A stretch of 64,000 nt of DNA from Falsiroseomonas ponticola (GTDB lineage: Bacteria; Pseudomonadota; Alphaproteobacteria; Acetobacterales; Acetobacteraceae), in contig NZ_JAERQN010000005.1 of the NCBI RefSeq assembly GCF_016805305.1, positions 124,001-188,000 on the forward strand, read 5' to 3'. Below, one piece after another: positions 43,301 to 52,155 of the stretch. The translations under genes were made by a program, and so were the position numbers. The notes beneath the pieces are model-generated. The model worked only from the letters and a program-made list of their open reading frames with translations, was not told the origin of the DNA and searched no databases. Numbering within the stretch: the first letter of the stretch is position 1; each line of letters opens with the position of its first letter.

Positions 43301-46163
43301 GCAGCGCGCGCGCCACGTCATGGCCGTTCCAGGCGACGCCGCCGACGATGACGAGGTGCGGGCAGCGCGATCCCATGCGCTCCGCCAGCTTCAGCCAGAC
43401 GTCGTAGAGCAGCTTGTGGTTCTTGCGCTGGTGGATGGCGCCGACGGTCAGCACGAAGGGCTTCCTGCCGAACTGCTTCTCCATCGCCGCGGTGGCCTTC
43501 GGGTCCTCCGCGTGCAGGATCTGCTGGATCTCGTCGCCCTCGCGCAGCACGACGACTTCCGGGATGAACAGGCCCTGGACGCGCGCGCCGTACTCCTCCA
43601 CGTCCCGGCGCGTGGCCTGGGAGATGGCGACGATCTGGTCCGCGCCGTCCAGCAGCATGGTCAGGTTCTGTTCGAAGACGGGGGCGTAGCCTTCGTTGAA
43701 CCAGAAGGGGAACTTGGTCGGGATGATGTCGTGGATGATGGGCGTGAGGCGCAGCTTGTGCAGCCGCGCCAGCGCCACGACGTTCTCGGCATAGAGCGCG
43801 TTCTGCATCCAGCCGCTGCCGGGGACGATGTAGTGCGCGCCGGCGGGCAGGGAGAGCAGCGGCGGCGGGTTGTCGTCGTAATGCGCCAGCAGGCGGGAGA
43901 GCTTGCCGGCGCGGATGCCCTCGAACGGCATCTCCACGAACTGGCGGGCCTTGTTGTTCCAGGCGATGAAGCGGATGTCGGCGCGCGCATCGGCGCGCAG
44001 CGCCAGCGCCAGCGCCGCTTCGACGCGCGCGATGCCGGTCCAGCGGCCGCTGTGGTTGGCGCTGGTCGTCACGTCATAGACGATGGTGACGGGCTTGTAG
44101 TCGCCGGCCGAGGCGACGTCCTGGCTGCCGGAGGCGGCGAGCGCGCGGGGCAGGATGGGGGCGCGGTCCGGCGTGGCGGGGGCGCGGGCCTTCGCGGCCT
44201 CGATCGCCTTGGTGTAGACGGCTTCCGTGCCGTCCCGGTGGCGGTCCCAGCTGTAGGTGGTGGCGATGAAGTCCTTCTGCGCCTGGATCGCCTCCGCGTC
44301 GCGCGGGGTCTCATAGGCTTCCAGGATGGCGCGGCGGATGGAGGCCGGGTCGCCCGGGTCGCAGTAGCGGGCGCGGTCGCCGAAATACTCGCTCTCCCCG
44401 CTCTCGTCGCTCAGCACCAGGTTGGCGCCGGAGGCCGCGGCTTCCAGCGCGGCGAGCGGCGCGCCTTCCGCCCAGCTGGCCAGCACGGCCACGCGCGCCG
44501 CGGCGAAGGCGGAGGCGAGGAGGGGGGAGTTGGGCGGCAGCCGGTCGATCACCGTCACGTTCGGCGTGCGGTGCTTCTCCAGGATGTCGCGATAGGGCTG
44601 GTTGGCGGTGTGGCCGATCAGCACGATCGGCAGGTCCGTGTCCCGCAGCGCATGGACCAGCATGACCTGGTTCTTCCGCGCCTCGATCCGCGCGACGCAG
44701 AGGACGAAGTCCTTCAGGCCGTATTCCTGTTCGAACAGGGCGGGATCGGCATCGGCGAACAGCTTGGCATCGACGGGGTTGTGCACCACCGTCCCGTGCT
44801 CCACCGGCGCGCCGATGCGGGCGAGGCGGGAGCGTTCCCGCTCGCTCAGGAACACCATGTGGTCGGAGAGCGTCGCCATTTCCCGCACCGCGGCGTGGAA
44901 GCCGGGCACGGCCTCGGCGCCCGGCTCGTCGCTGGCGCGGCGGGCGCGGAGTTCCGCCATGAAGGGGGCGAGGGCGGCGTCGGTGGCGGCGCCGGGCTCG
45001 GCTTCCGCCAGCAGCTTCGGCAGCTTCTCCTGCCATAGGTCGCGGCGCGTCAGGTCGAGGAAGATGGGGGAGAAGACCAGCGGGCGGCCGGCCTGGCGGC
45101 CGCGGCGCAGCAGGTCCAGCGCCGACCAGGGCGACCAGGTGTTGAAGGCATGCACCAAGTCGAGGTCGCCGAAGCCCTTGGCGGCGGGGTGGACGCGCAG
45201 CTCCGTCTCGATGCCCGCCAGCGTCATCTCCCGCGCCAGGCGCGGCACGCGGACGGTGGGGCCGCCCTGCGACTTGTTCTCGTTCCCATGCAGGAAGAGG
45301 CCGACCTTGCGCGGGCGGTCTGCGCGGCGGACCTTGGTTTCCGGCGCGCGCAGCGTCAGGCCGTGCTTCTTCGCCAGCCCCTGGAAGACGCGGTCATGCC
45401 CTTCCGCCCAGGCATCCCAGGTGCGGTCCATGACGGAGGCGCGGAGCGCCCGCTTCTTCTCCACCAGTTCCAGCAGCACGCGGCGCAGGTCGGCGATGTC
45501 GCCCACCTGGTATTCCACATGCGGGAATTCGGGCACCCAGCCGATGGCCGGGGCGATCACCTCCGTGCCGGAGGCCAGGGCCTCCACCACGCACATCGGG
45601 CCGCCTTCGTAGAGGGCGGGCACCAGCACGTAGTCGAGGCTGCGGTAGTAGTCCGGCAACTGGTCGCCCGGCAGTTCCAGCGCGGGGCCGGGCCAGCCGG
45701 TGCCGGTGAAGGACCACTCGATCTCCGGGATGTCCTGCAGCGCGGCGACCAGGTGTTCGCCCTTGCGGCCGGTGTGGTAGGTGCGGCCGACGACGCCGAT
45801 GCGCAGCTTCGGCTTGAAGGTCTCCGTATCCACGCCGGGGGAGATGGTGGTGACGTTCTCGATCCCCGCCTCGCGCAGCACGCCTTCATACAGGCGCGCG
45901 TGGCAGACGCAGTGCTCCACCTCCCTCGCCGTGGTGAAGAACTGCTCATAGGCCGGGCCTTCCGGCTCCAGATGCGCGAAATAGGCGACCTCGATCGGGG
46001 AGAGGCGCTGACCGCGGCAGGAATAGGTGACGTAGTACTGGATGGCTGCCTTGGGATCGCGGCCATCGCCGAAGGTGACGTAGGGCAGGCGGTCGGCCAC
46101 TTCCGAGGCCAGCTTCTCCAGGATCCAGCCGCGATCAGACGTGACGATGTTGACCGTTGTCAT
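40380..46163 (-). CDS. Giant modular glycosyltransferase: three GT4-like units plus five C-terminal beta modules
   Basis: The 1927-residue protein has no signal or membrane span. Unit 1 (about 1-270) has PALYEGGPMCVVEALASG (about 182-199); unit 2 (about 285-660) has ARIEARKNQ and AEGAPLAALEAAASG; unit 3 (about 690-1080) has GAIHQRKN and YEGWGLPVGESLRHG. Each carries the E-x7-E nucleotide-sugar motif of GT4 enzymes. From about 1100 follow five beta-rich modules of 120-150 residues, with a proline/glutamate linker (1735-1783) before the last. Modules 1, 4 and 5 share GW/W-x(3-5)-E-x2-G-x-W and a late D-x-R-x-LG pattern. Such fusions may build a repeating glycan without releasing intermediates. 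The gene stands alone, divergent from the epimerase. Confidence 0.85.
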   Translation of the reverse strand: MTTVNIVTSDRGWILEKLASEVADRLPYVTFGDGRDPKAAIQYYVTYSCRGQRLSPIEVAYFAHLEPEGPAYEQFFTTAREVEHCVCHARLYEGVLREAGIENVTTISPGVDTETFKPKLRIGVVGRTYHTGRKGEHLVAALQDIPEIEWSFTGTGWPGPALELPGDQLPDYYRSLDYVLVPALYEGGPMCVVEALASGTEVIAPAIGWVPEFPHVEYQVGDIADLRRVLLELVEKKRALRASVMDRTWDAWAEGHDRVFQGLAKKHGLTLRAPETKVRRADRPRKVGLFLHGNENKSQGGPTVRVPRLAREMTLAGIETELRVHPAAKGFGDLDLVHAFNTWSPWSALDLLRRGRQAGRPLVFSPIFLDLTRRDLWQEKLPKLLAEAEPGAATDAALAPFMAELRARRASDEPGAEAVPGFHAAVREMATLSDHMVFLSERERSRLARIGAPVEHGTVVHNPVDAKLFADADPALFEQEYGLKDFVLCVARIEARKNQVMLVHALRDTDLPIVLIGHTANQPYRDILEKHRTPNVTVIDRLPPNSPLLASAFAAARVAVLASWAEGAPLAALEAAASGANLVLSDESGESEYFGDRARYCDPGDPASIRRAILEAYETPRDAEAIQAQKDFIATTYSWDRHRDGTEAVYTKAIEAAKARAPATPDRAPILPRALAASGSQDVASAGDYKPVTIVYDVTTSANHSGRWTGIARVEAALALALRADARADIRFIAWNNKARQFVEMPFEGIRAGKLSRLLAHYDDNPPPLLSLPAGAHYIVPGSGWMQNALYAENVVALARLHKLRLTPIIHDIIPTKFPFWFNEGYAPVFEQNLTMLLDGADQIVAISQATRRDVEEYGARVQGLFIPEVVVLREGDEIQQILHAEDPKATAAMEKQFGRKPFVLTVGAIHQRKNHKLLYDVWLKLAERMGSRCPHLVIVGGVAWNGHDVARALRGDARLKDHVTILDGVDDLVLDWLYENCLMTVYPSLYEGWGLPVGESLRHGKLCIASDTSSVPEIAPGLVELLDPLDVAAWATKVQFYAGSRTARAAAEAKIRDGYRPFGWNESAEHLLDLLAASQDRARPPRPYTLGAIVNFADRVAASRFRGGGWHPLERWGCWANHVRSELVFEPGVAPSEPLVLMAEARALSFPNTPFEVRVLANGAPVARWKLRGGDLQALYAVVPAALAARGRQVRIEFESSSLTPVRQVSKTDDSRLVGLGIAKVALAQLSGVKDAGIYFGTANRPAYRASLGQTYGVGGEAPIQPFLAGAWGTRSGWGMVSTDLRPRLELSITEMPGRDLDIDLRLRPVATAAAPLLMLALANGEEVGAWTFTSDTPVTVTLRLPATLRARSEPITIDLVAADARAPKALELGAAEEAYGFGVIGFEARLAGTAPRRGRLALAPGGTLAITSSQQATELSALRAALGLDWHAPERVATWSFGPTATLPLLMGEEAAGDGALLTLEVEGFRPAPGAKAVNVVATAAGRTLGRYTMDAGRMGTIDVPVPPHVLDAGGAVDLVLSVDAALSPFVAKGSTDERPLGLRLARITRRALPILRSNRILKFGIDPESKTQEEDAAVTMRGDWYPAELSGCWSRGDGGGLAIAPVVGDDQAWRLFVLCRTIAGTPAAPAVVEVELNGTLLDRWEFTGDRTVLAEVRGLAERLGDTPVATLFFRRLGAISPKDAGINNDGRLLGMQLTAALLVGPGTNERKVRDRLASAGLGRHRLLQEVERPPEPEPPPPPPPPPEPEPAPEPVPEATPSVAEQAAAEAGEAPPPPAVPKLSSMLDFSVDGRMEGVALSGWFDAEPDGRWSHAESAEIRLPRPPEAGQSLSLELFGRVFGTQVSGPAMVEVRVDGVIATSLRFESDDFTQQKVEIDCSRLSRGGTEVPVSLRRAGAVSPAEAGEGNDERKLGVLVHTLGVVWQ

Positions 46164-46726
46164 GCGTCGGTTCGTCCCAAGGTGTGCTGATGCCGATGCC
46201 CCATCTTCGGGGACAGGTCGGGCCCGGTGGCGGCGAAGCGCGGTTGTGGCGGCCGCCGGATCGGCGCGCCCGTGAACCGGACGGCCATCGGGTTGCCCTG
46301 CGGCGATGCCGTCCTGGAACCGCCTGATCTACATGTCGGAAACACGGATACCCTCAATGCGCGCGAGTGTGTAGCCCGGACAGGCGGCGCCCTTCCAGCC
46401 CCGGAGGCACTTCTTAATGCAACCGCCACTACCGTCGGTGGTTGGTTGATTCTGGTGCAACCTTGCCTTGCTTTTTTGCAGTGCACGCGCCGGCGGGCCG
46501 CGCGGCCCGGCCGGGGGCGGGGGGAATGCGGGCGCATCTGGCGGCCCGGCGCCCCGGCCGGTATAGGTCGGGCGCACATCCCCGCATCCGGCAGGGGCGC
46601 GCGCCCAGTGCCGCCCGCCCCCGGTCCGTTGCGGCGTTCAAGGAAGCCGCCCCATGCGCCTCTCGCCCCGATCCATCTCGCGACCGATGCCGCACGCCAG
46701 CGTCGCCGTCGCGGTGGGCTGAGGCC
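46164..46726. other. Divergent intergenic region, 563 bases, no gene
   Basis: I see no supported gene. The middle (about 46330-46480) is AT-richer than its surroundings and holds an imperfect dyad (AACCgCCAC, then GTGGtTGGTT) near 46418-46448. It should contain promoters for both the giant glycosyltransferase and the epimerase operon. Open reading frames on either strand here lack ribosome sites and normal codon use. Confidence 0.5.
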
Positions 46727-47707
46727 ATGGGCAAGGTCGTCGTCACCGGCGCCGCCGGCTTCATCGGCGCGCATGTCTGCCAGTCCCTGCTGGCGCGGGG
46801 GGAGCAGGTGGTCGGGCTCGACAACCTCAACCCCTATTACGACCCGGGCCTGAAGCGGGCGCGGCTGGCGGCGCTGACCGGCGATGCCGCGCCCGGCGCC
46901 TTCGCCTTCCACCAGCTTGACCTGTCGGACCAGGAGGCGGTGCTGGGCCTGTTCAAGGCGGACCCCGCGATCGACCGCGTGGTGCATCTGGGCGCGCAGG
47001 CCGGGGTGCGCTGGTCGCTGGAGGCGCCCTTCGCCTATACGGCGGCCAATGTCACCGGCCACCTCGCGATCCTGGAGGCGGTGCGGCGGAGCGAGGGGCG
47101 GATCGGCCACACCGTCTATGCCTCCACCAGCTCCGTCTACGGGTCCCGCACCGATGGCGCCTTCCGGGAGGGGGACCGGGTGGACACGCCGGCCAGCCTC
47201 TATGCCGCCACCAAGGCGGCGGGGGAGCTGATGTCGAAGGTCTATGTGGACCTCTACAAGCTGAAGCTGACGGGGCTGCGCTTCTTCACCGTCTATGGCC
47301 CCTGGGGCCGGCCGGACATGGCCTACTGGCTGTTCACCGACGCCATGCTGAAGGGCCGCCCGATCCGGCTGTTCAACGAGGGGAAGATGCGCCGCGACTT
47401 CACCTTCGTGGACGACATCGTGGCCGGCATCATCGCGGCGCTGGACCATGCGCCGGCGGCGCCGGCGCACCGCCTCTACAACATCGGCAACAGCAACCCG
47501 GAGGAGCTGCTCGACATGGTCGCCATGCTCGAGGAGCTGCTGGGCGTGAAGGCGGTGACGGAGCTGCTGCCGATGCAGCCCGGCGACGTGCCCGCCACCT
47601 TCGCCGACGTCTCCGCCATGAAGCGCGATTTCGGCTGGCAGCCGACGACGGACCTCCGCACCGGGCTGACGCGCTTCGTCGGCTGGTGGCGCGGGCATTT
47701 CGGCTGA
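46727..47707 (+). CDS. UDP-glucuronate 4-epimerase (NAD-dependent extended SDR)
   Basis: The enzyme converts UDP-glucuronate to UDP-galacturonate. The 326-residue protein has GAAGFIGAHV (8-17), LDNLNPYYDPGLKRARL (the diagnostic loop of UDP-GlcA epimerases), STSSVYGSR, and the Tyr/Lys pair in YAATKAAGE. RRDFTFVDDIV is also conserved. The start is the ATG at 46727. It is the first gene of a run of seven genes on this strand up to 54994, and it uses the product of Ugd. Confidence 0.93.
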   Translation: MGKVVVTGAAGFIGAHVCQSLLARGEQVVGLDNLNPYYDPGLKRARLAALTGDAAPGAFAFHQLDLSDQEAVLGLFKADPAIDRVVHLGAQAGVRWSLEAPFAYTAANVTGHLAILEAVRRSEGRIGHTVYASTSSVYGSRTDGAFREGDRVDTPASLYAATKAAGELMSKVYVDLYKLKLTGLRFFTVYGPWGRPDMAYWLFTDAMLKGRPIRLFNEGKMRRDFTFVDDIVAGIIAALDHAPAAPAHRLYNIGNSNPEELLDMVAMLEELLGVKAVTELLPMQPGDVPATFADVSAMKRDFGWQPTTDLRTGLTRFVGWWRGHFG

Positions 47708-47725
47708 GCGGGCGCGGCCCGAAGC

Positions 47726-48847
47726 ATGTCCGGCGCCAGCCCCGTGGTACAGGCCCCCATCATCATCTTCGCCTTCGCGCGGCCTGAATACCTGCGCCGG
47801 CTGTGCCGGTCGCTGAAGGCGCAGCAGGGCGTGACGCTGGACGAGGCCTCCATCCACCTGATGCAGGATGGGGCGAAGTCCCGGCGCTCCGCCATCTCCT
47901 ACGCCGAGCCGGCGATGATCGAGGCCAGCATCGCGGCGTTCCGGGAGGTGTTCCCGCGCGGCCAGGTGCATGCGGCGCCGGAGAACCTGGGCGTCGCGAT
48001 GAACATCCTGCGCGGCGAACGCCACGCCTTCCAGGCGCTGCGCGCCGACTTCGCCTATTTCTTCGAGGAGGACCTGGAGCTGGGTCCCGCCTACCTCGCG
48101 ATGATGGAGGTGCTGGCGGCGCGCTTCGGGCGGCACCCCAACCTCGGCTATTTCGCGGCCTATGGCGACCACCGGCGGCAGGGCAACCCGGCGGCGCCGC
48201 AGATCGTGCCGCTGGAACACCATTGGGGGTTCGGGCTGACGCGGCGCTGCTGGCAGGCGATGCAGCCCTGGCTGAAGCCCTTCCACCAGGTGTACCAGCA
48301 GGTGGACTACCAGGCCCGGCCGCATCTGCGGATCGTGGAGCTGTTCGCGCAGTGCCGCGTCTCCTCCATGGCGTCGTCGCAGGACGTGGCGAAGACGATG
48401 GCCTGCGCGGATCTGGGCTTCGCGCGCATCAACACCGATGTGGGCTTCGCCCGCTACATCGGCGCGGTGGGGGAGAGCTTCCGGGAGGACCGCTTCGTGA
48501 GCCACGGCTTCGCCGAGGCGCCGGTGGTGGAGGCGCTGCCGGAGCAGCTGCCGGAGGGGTCCGCCGAGGTGCTGGACCGGATCGCGGCCGAGAAGTTCGA
48601 GGCCTGCAGCGCCCACCGGCGCGATGCCTATGAGCGCGAGCTGGCCGTCATGCGCCGCACCTTCTTCAACCCCGACCGGCCGGTGACACGGGAGGAGCTG
48701 GAGGCGCTGTGGCGGCTGCTGATGGACCGGCTGCCGACCGATGACGAATACTATGCGAAGAATGTGGGCGTGCGCACGCTGCGCCAGGTGCGCCGCTCCC
48801 TGCTCCGCAGCCGGGAGGCGCAGGGCAAGGGTTTCTACCTCGGTTGA
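47726..48847 (+). CDS. GNT-I-like (GT13) glycosyltransferase with a C-terminal DUF4214-like module
   Basis: The 373-residue protein has an N-terminal GNT-I fold: IIIFAFARPEYLRRLCRSL (about 12-30) and YFFEEDLELGPAYL (about 112-125), where EED stands for the metal/nucleotide-binding acidic triad. HHWGFGLTRRCW follows. The C-terminal 60 residues (ALWRLLMDRLPTDDEYYAKNVG and LRQVRRSLLRSREAQ) look like the DUF4214-type module seen in two genes downstream. The donor is likely an N-acetyl-hexosamine nucleotide sugar. It is in the operon with the epimerase (18-base gap). Confidence 0.8.
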   Translation: MSGASPVVQAPIIIFAFARPEYLRRLCRSLKAQQGVTLDEASIHLMQDGAKSRRSAISYAEPAMIEASIAAFREVFPRGQVHAAPENLGVAMNILRGERHAFQALRADFAYFFEEDLELGPAYLAMMEVLAARFGRHPNLGYFAAYGDHRRQGNPAAPQIVPLEHHWGFGLTRRCWQAMQPWLKPFHQVYQQVDYQARPHLRIVELFAQCRVSSMASSQDVAKTMACADLGFARINTDVGFARYIGAVGESFREDRFVSHGFAEAPVVEALPEQLPEGSAEVLDRIAAEKFEACSAHRRDAYERELAVMRRTFFNPDRPVTREELEALWRLLMDRLPTDDEYYAKNVGVRTLRQVRRSLLRSREAQGKGFYLG

Positions 48848-48856
48848 GGCCAAGGC

Positions 48857-50713
48857 ATGGCCGGTGCCATGCAGGAGGGGAAGACAGGATCGATGCGCCA
48901 CCCGCCCATCGCCGTGATGTCGTTCAACCGGCCGGACTACCTCCGGCAGGTGCTGGCCAGCCTGGCGGCACAGGAAGGGGCGGCGATCGAGGAGCGGGAG
49001 GTCTTCCTGTTCCAGGACAATTGGCGCAACGCGCAGAGCGGGCGCATCTGCGCCGAGGCCGACGACATCGACGCCTGCATCGCCGTGTTCCGGGAGATCT
49101 TCCCGGAGGGGCGGGTGATGGCGTCCCCCTTCAATGTCGGCGTGGCGGAGAACTTCTTCCGGGCCGAGACGCACATGTTCCGGGAGATCGGCGCCGACTG
49201 CGCCTATTTCTTCGAGGACGACCTGGTGCTGGAGCCGAACTACCTGGCCACGCTGGACCGGCTGCGCGATGCCTGCGCGCCATCCGGGCCGGGCGGCGGC
49301 AAGGTCGGCTACTTCGCGTGCTACGGCAACCTCCAGGCCAGCGAGGCCGACCAGCGCAAGCATGCCCGCACGCTGCGGCGGCTGGGCCATCTCTGGGGCT
49401 TCGGGCTGTTCCGGCAGCACTGGGAGGAGATGCAGCCGGTGATGGCGGACTACTACGCCATGGTGCTGGGGCGGGACTACCGGCTGCGGCCGACGCCGGA
49501 GATCCTGCGCCACTACCGCGCGCGGGGGATCGAGGTGGGCGTCTCCTCCCAGGACGACGTGAAGAAGGCGGTGACCTACTTCCTGGGGCGCGTGGCGCTG
49601 AACACCAACCTGGTGCATGCGCGCTACATCGGCGCCGTCGGCCTGCACATGAACCAGGCGAAGTTCGAGGCGGCGGGCTTCACCCGCACCGTGACGCTCG
49701 GCCTGACGGACAACGAATTCGACTTCCCGAGCCCCGCGCGGATCGAGGCGCTGCGGCAGGAGGAGGCGACGGCGCGGGCCAAGGCGCTGGTGCGGGAGCA
49801 GGAGACGGCCCGGGCGAAGGCGGAGGCGGCGGCGGCCAAGGCGGCGGCGCGGGAGGCGGCGCTGGCGGCCCGCCAGGCGAAGCCGGGCGCCGCGCCGGTG
49901 GCGAGTGCCGCGCCGGCGGCGAGTGCCGCGCCGGCGGCGAGTGCCGTGGCGCCGGCGAGCCCCGCGCCGGCCGCGAGTCCCGCGCCGGTGCCGGCCGCGC
50001 CCGCGCCGGTGCCGGTGCCCGCCCCGGCCGTGGCGGCGGCGGGCGACTCGGCGGCGGAGGATCCGGGCGCGGAGGAGGCGGGGGCGAAGCCGGCGCTGAA
50101 GCTCGGCCTGCCGCGCATGACGGCGGAGGAGCTGGCGCTGTTCCGCCAGGTGCTCGGCAGCGGGCGGCGGCGCTACGCGGAATTCGGCACGGGCGGGTCC
50201 ACGCTGCTGGCGGTGCGGCAGGGGTTCGAGGCGGTGGTCGGCGTCGAATCCGACCCGGCCTGGCTGACCAGCGTGCTGCAGGACGCGGAAGTGGCGGCGG
50301 AAGTCGCCGCCGGGCGGTGCAGCCTGGTGCATGGCGACATCGGCAAGGTGGGCAATTGGGGATCGCCGGTGGACCGGCAGCAGGTGAAGCCCTGGCCGCG
50401 CTACATCGCCGCGATGTGGGAAGCCTGGGACCGGCGCGGCAGCTTCCCCGACCTGGTGCTGGTCGATGGCCGGTTCCGCGTGGCCTGCTGCATCTCCGCC
50501 GCGCTGATGGCGGCGGCGCGGGCGGGGCAGGGGCCGGCGCCGCTGGTGATGATCCATGACGTGAGCGACCGCCGGCAGGGCTACCGGCGCGTCTTCGACT
50601 ACTTCCACCTGGAGGAGCAGGCGGGCACCCTGTGCGTGATGACTCCGCGCCAGCGTGTCTCCCCGGAACGGATGCTGGCCGGGCTGCTCGGCCATCTGTT
50701 CGACGTGAACTGA
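48857..50713 (+). CDS. GNT-I-like glycosyltransferase fused to a methyltransferase-like domain
   Basis: The 618-residue protein has a GNT-I-like domain (about 14-290) with SFNRPDYLRQVLASL and YFFEDDLVLEPNYL (117-130; EDD triad), then an Ala/Lys/Glu helix and a Pro/Ala linker (about 300-415), and a C-terminal domain (about 420-618) starting YAEFGTGGSTLLAV (440-453). This has the look of a SAM-binding Rossmann domain, and VLVDGRFR continues it. It may methylate the glycan that the N-terminal half extends. The linker is coded by an 18-base tandem repeat. Alternative starts lie at codons 5 and 13. Confidence 0.8.
   Translation: MAGAMQEGKTGSMRHPPIAVMSFNRPDYLRQVLASLAAQEGAAIEEREVFLFQDNWRNAQSGRICAEADDIDACIAVFREIFPEGRVMASPFNVGVAENFFRAETHMFREIGADCAYFFEDDLVLEPNYLATLDRLRDACAPSGPGGGKVGYFACYGNLQASEADQRKHARTLRRLGHLWGFGLFRQHWEEMQPVMADYYAMVLGRDYRLRPTPEILRHYRARGIEVGVSSQDDVKKAVTYFLGRVALNTNLVHARYIGAVGLHMNQAKFEAAGFTRTVTLGLTDNEFDFPSPARIEALRQEEATARAKALVREQETARAKAEAAAAKAAAREAALAARQAKPGAAPVASAAPAASAAPAASAVAPASPAPAASPAPVPAAPAPVPVPAPAVAAAGDSAAEDPGAEEAGAKPALKLGLPRMTAEELALFRQVLGSGRRRYAEFGTGGSTLLAVRQGFEAVVGVESDPAWLTSVLQDAEVAAEVAAGRCSLVHGDIGKVGNWGSPVDRQQVKPWPRYIAAMWEAWDRRGSFPDLVLVDGRFRVACCISAALMAAARAGQGPAPLVMIHDVSDRRQGYRRVFDYFHLEEQAGTLCVMTPRQRVSPERMLAGLLGHLFDVN
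49889..49942 (+). repeat. Three 18-base tandem repeats coding a Pro/Ala linker
   Basis: GCCGCGCCGGTGGCGAGT (49889-49906) is followed by two identical copies GCCGCGCCGGCGGCGAGT (49907-49924 and 49925-49942). The first differs from the others in one base. They encode AAPxAS units within the linker of the fused glycosyltransferase/methyltransferase gene, and degenerate copies follow. Confidence 0.85.
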
Positions 50714-51054
50714 GGAGGACTGAACTATTATATTTAATCTTGCCGTGCTGGCAGGCCGCCACGATAGCTGTACCATTCGCGCATTGGTGGCAAACACACC
50801 GCCAAAGGTCGCACGGCTACCCATGCCTTGCGCCGGGGGAGTTGAAAAACAGCCATATCGTGGTGGAACGCCGTCGCGGCCGGATCGGACCGGGCCGCGG
50901 CGCGGCATGACCCATGGTGTGTCTGGTGGCTGAGGGGGTTCGGCGTCCGGAGACCGGCGCCCGGCGTCGCGCCGGGGGGCGGCAGGCCGGCAGCGGCGAG
51001 GATCCCGAGGCCAAGGGCCAAACGGATACGCTGGAGACGGGGAACAGATCGGTC
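50714..51054. other. Intergenic gap of 341 bases, no gene
   Basis: No supported gene. An AT-rich patch (AACTATTATATTTAATCTTG) lies at 50723-50742, just after the fused gene, and TTGAAAAAC at about 50842. The rest is GC-rich and non-coding. A promoter for the next gene is possible. Confidence 0.45.
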
Positions 51055-52146
51055 GTGAGCGCAACACAGACGAGTCCATCCGAGGCCCCGCCGCCGGCCG
51101 CCGCCCCGCCCGGCCCCGCCAAGCCGCCGGCCGCGAAGCCCGCGCCTGCCCGCAAGCCCGCGCCGAAGCCGATCGACCGCACCGCCACCGCCGCGGATGT
51201 CGTGGCCGCCTATCGCCTGCTGCTGGGCCGCGAACCCGAATCGGAGGCGGTGGTGGCCGCGCACCTGGCCGCGGCGCCGGAGATCGGCGCGCTGCGCGAC
51301 CGGATCATGGGATCGGCGGAGTTCCAGCGCGTGGCCTATGGCGCCGTCGCGACGCCGACCATCCGCCGCGCCGCCGGCTACGACCCGGTGCCGATGGAGA
51401 TCGAGGTCTCCGCCAAGGATACCGAGAAGATGCAGGCACAGGCCCGCCGCATCTGGACCCGGCTGGGGCAGGAACGGCCCTTCTTCTCCATCCTGCCGGA
51501 GCGGCGGTTCAGCCCCGACTTCGCCGCCAGGAACGCGGAAGCCTTCCAGAAGACCGGGCGCGACGAGATCGAGGTGCTGAAGCGCCGCCTGACGGCGCTG
51601 GAGATCGACCCGGCGGACCACCCGGAGGCGGTGGAATACGGCTGCGGCGTGGGGCGCGTGACCGTGCCGCTTTCCGTGCTGTTCCGCAAGGTGACGGGGT
51701 TCGACATCTCCCAGCCGCATATCGACCTGGCGCAGCAGGCGGTGCGGGGCGCGGGGCGGAAGGGCGTGTCGCTGTCCGTGGTGAAGGACATCCGCGCGCT
51801 GGACGTGCCGCAGCACGACTTCTTCTACACGCGCATGGTGCTGCACCGTAACCCGCCGCCGCTGCAGGCGCAGATCCTGCGCCGCTGCCTGGGCCGCATG
51901 CGGGTGGGCGGGATCGCGGTGTTCCAGCTGCTGACGCATCTGGAAGGCTATACCTACGACACCGCGGCCTGGCTGGCCGCCAAGCCGGCGGAGGAGCCGG
52001 AGGTGCATGTGCTGCGGCAGGACATCGTCTTCGGCATCCTGAAGGAGCTGGGCTTCCAGCCGCTGCATGTCGCGCGCGACCACAGCCTGCCGGGCTTCGA
52101 CCGCATCTCCACCCAGTTCATCGCGCGGCGCGTCCGCCTTGACTGA
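51055..52146 (+). CDS. Class I SAM-dependent methyltransferase with an N-terminal DUF4214-like module
   Basis: The 363-residue protein starts with GTG at 51055 (a purine-rich GGAGACGGGGAA lies upstream). After a Pro/Ala/Lys tail (about 5-40) comes a DUF4214-like module (VVAAYRLLLGREPESEAVVA, then MGSAEFQRV, about 50-100), then the methyltransferase domain with EYGCGVGRVTVPL (about 195-207) and GFDISQPHIDLAQQAV. RMVLHRNPPP fits the acceptor loop. It probably methylates a sugar in the polysaccharide. It is followed by another DUF4214 protein after nine bases. Confidence 0.82.
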   Translation: MSATQTSPSEAPPPAAAPPGPAKPPAAKPAPARKPAPKPIDRTATAADVVAAYRLLLGREPESEAVVAAHLAAAPEIGALRDRIMGSAEFQRVAYGAVATPTIRRAAGYDPVPMEIEVSAKDTEKMQAQARRIWTRLGQERPFFSILPERRFSPDFAARNAEAFQKTGRDEIEVLKRRLTALEIDPADHPEAVEYGCGVGRVTVPLSVLFRKVTGFDISQPHIDLAQQAVRGAGRKGVSLSVVKDIRALDVPQHDFFYTRMVLHRNPPPLQAQILRRCLGRMRVGGIAVFQLLTHLEGYTYDTAAWLAAKPAEEPEVHVLRQDIVFGILKELGFQPLHVARDHSLPGFDRISTQFIARRVRLD

Positions 52147-52155
52147 CGCGGCCGC

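Noticed and set aside
40983-45038. Open frame of 1351 codons on the plus strand opposite the giant glycosyltransferase
   Set aside because: A shadow of the high-GC coding strand: composition rich in Arg, Ala, Gly and His and no domain. The minus frame carries three clear GT4 sites.
46160-51079. Open frame of 1639 codons on the minus strand across the epimerase and GNT-I-like genes
   Set aside because: It is antisense to several genes with clear domains; the translation is low-complexity and lacks any motif.
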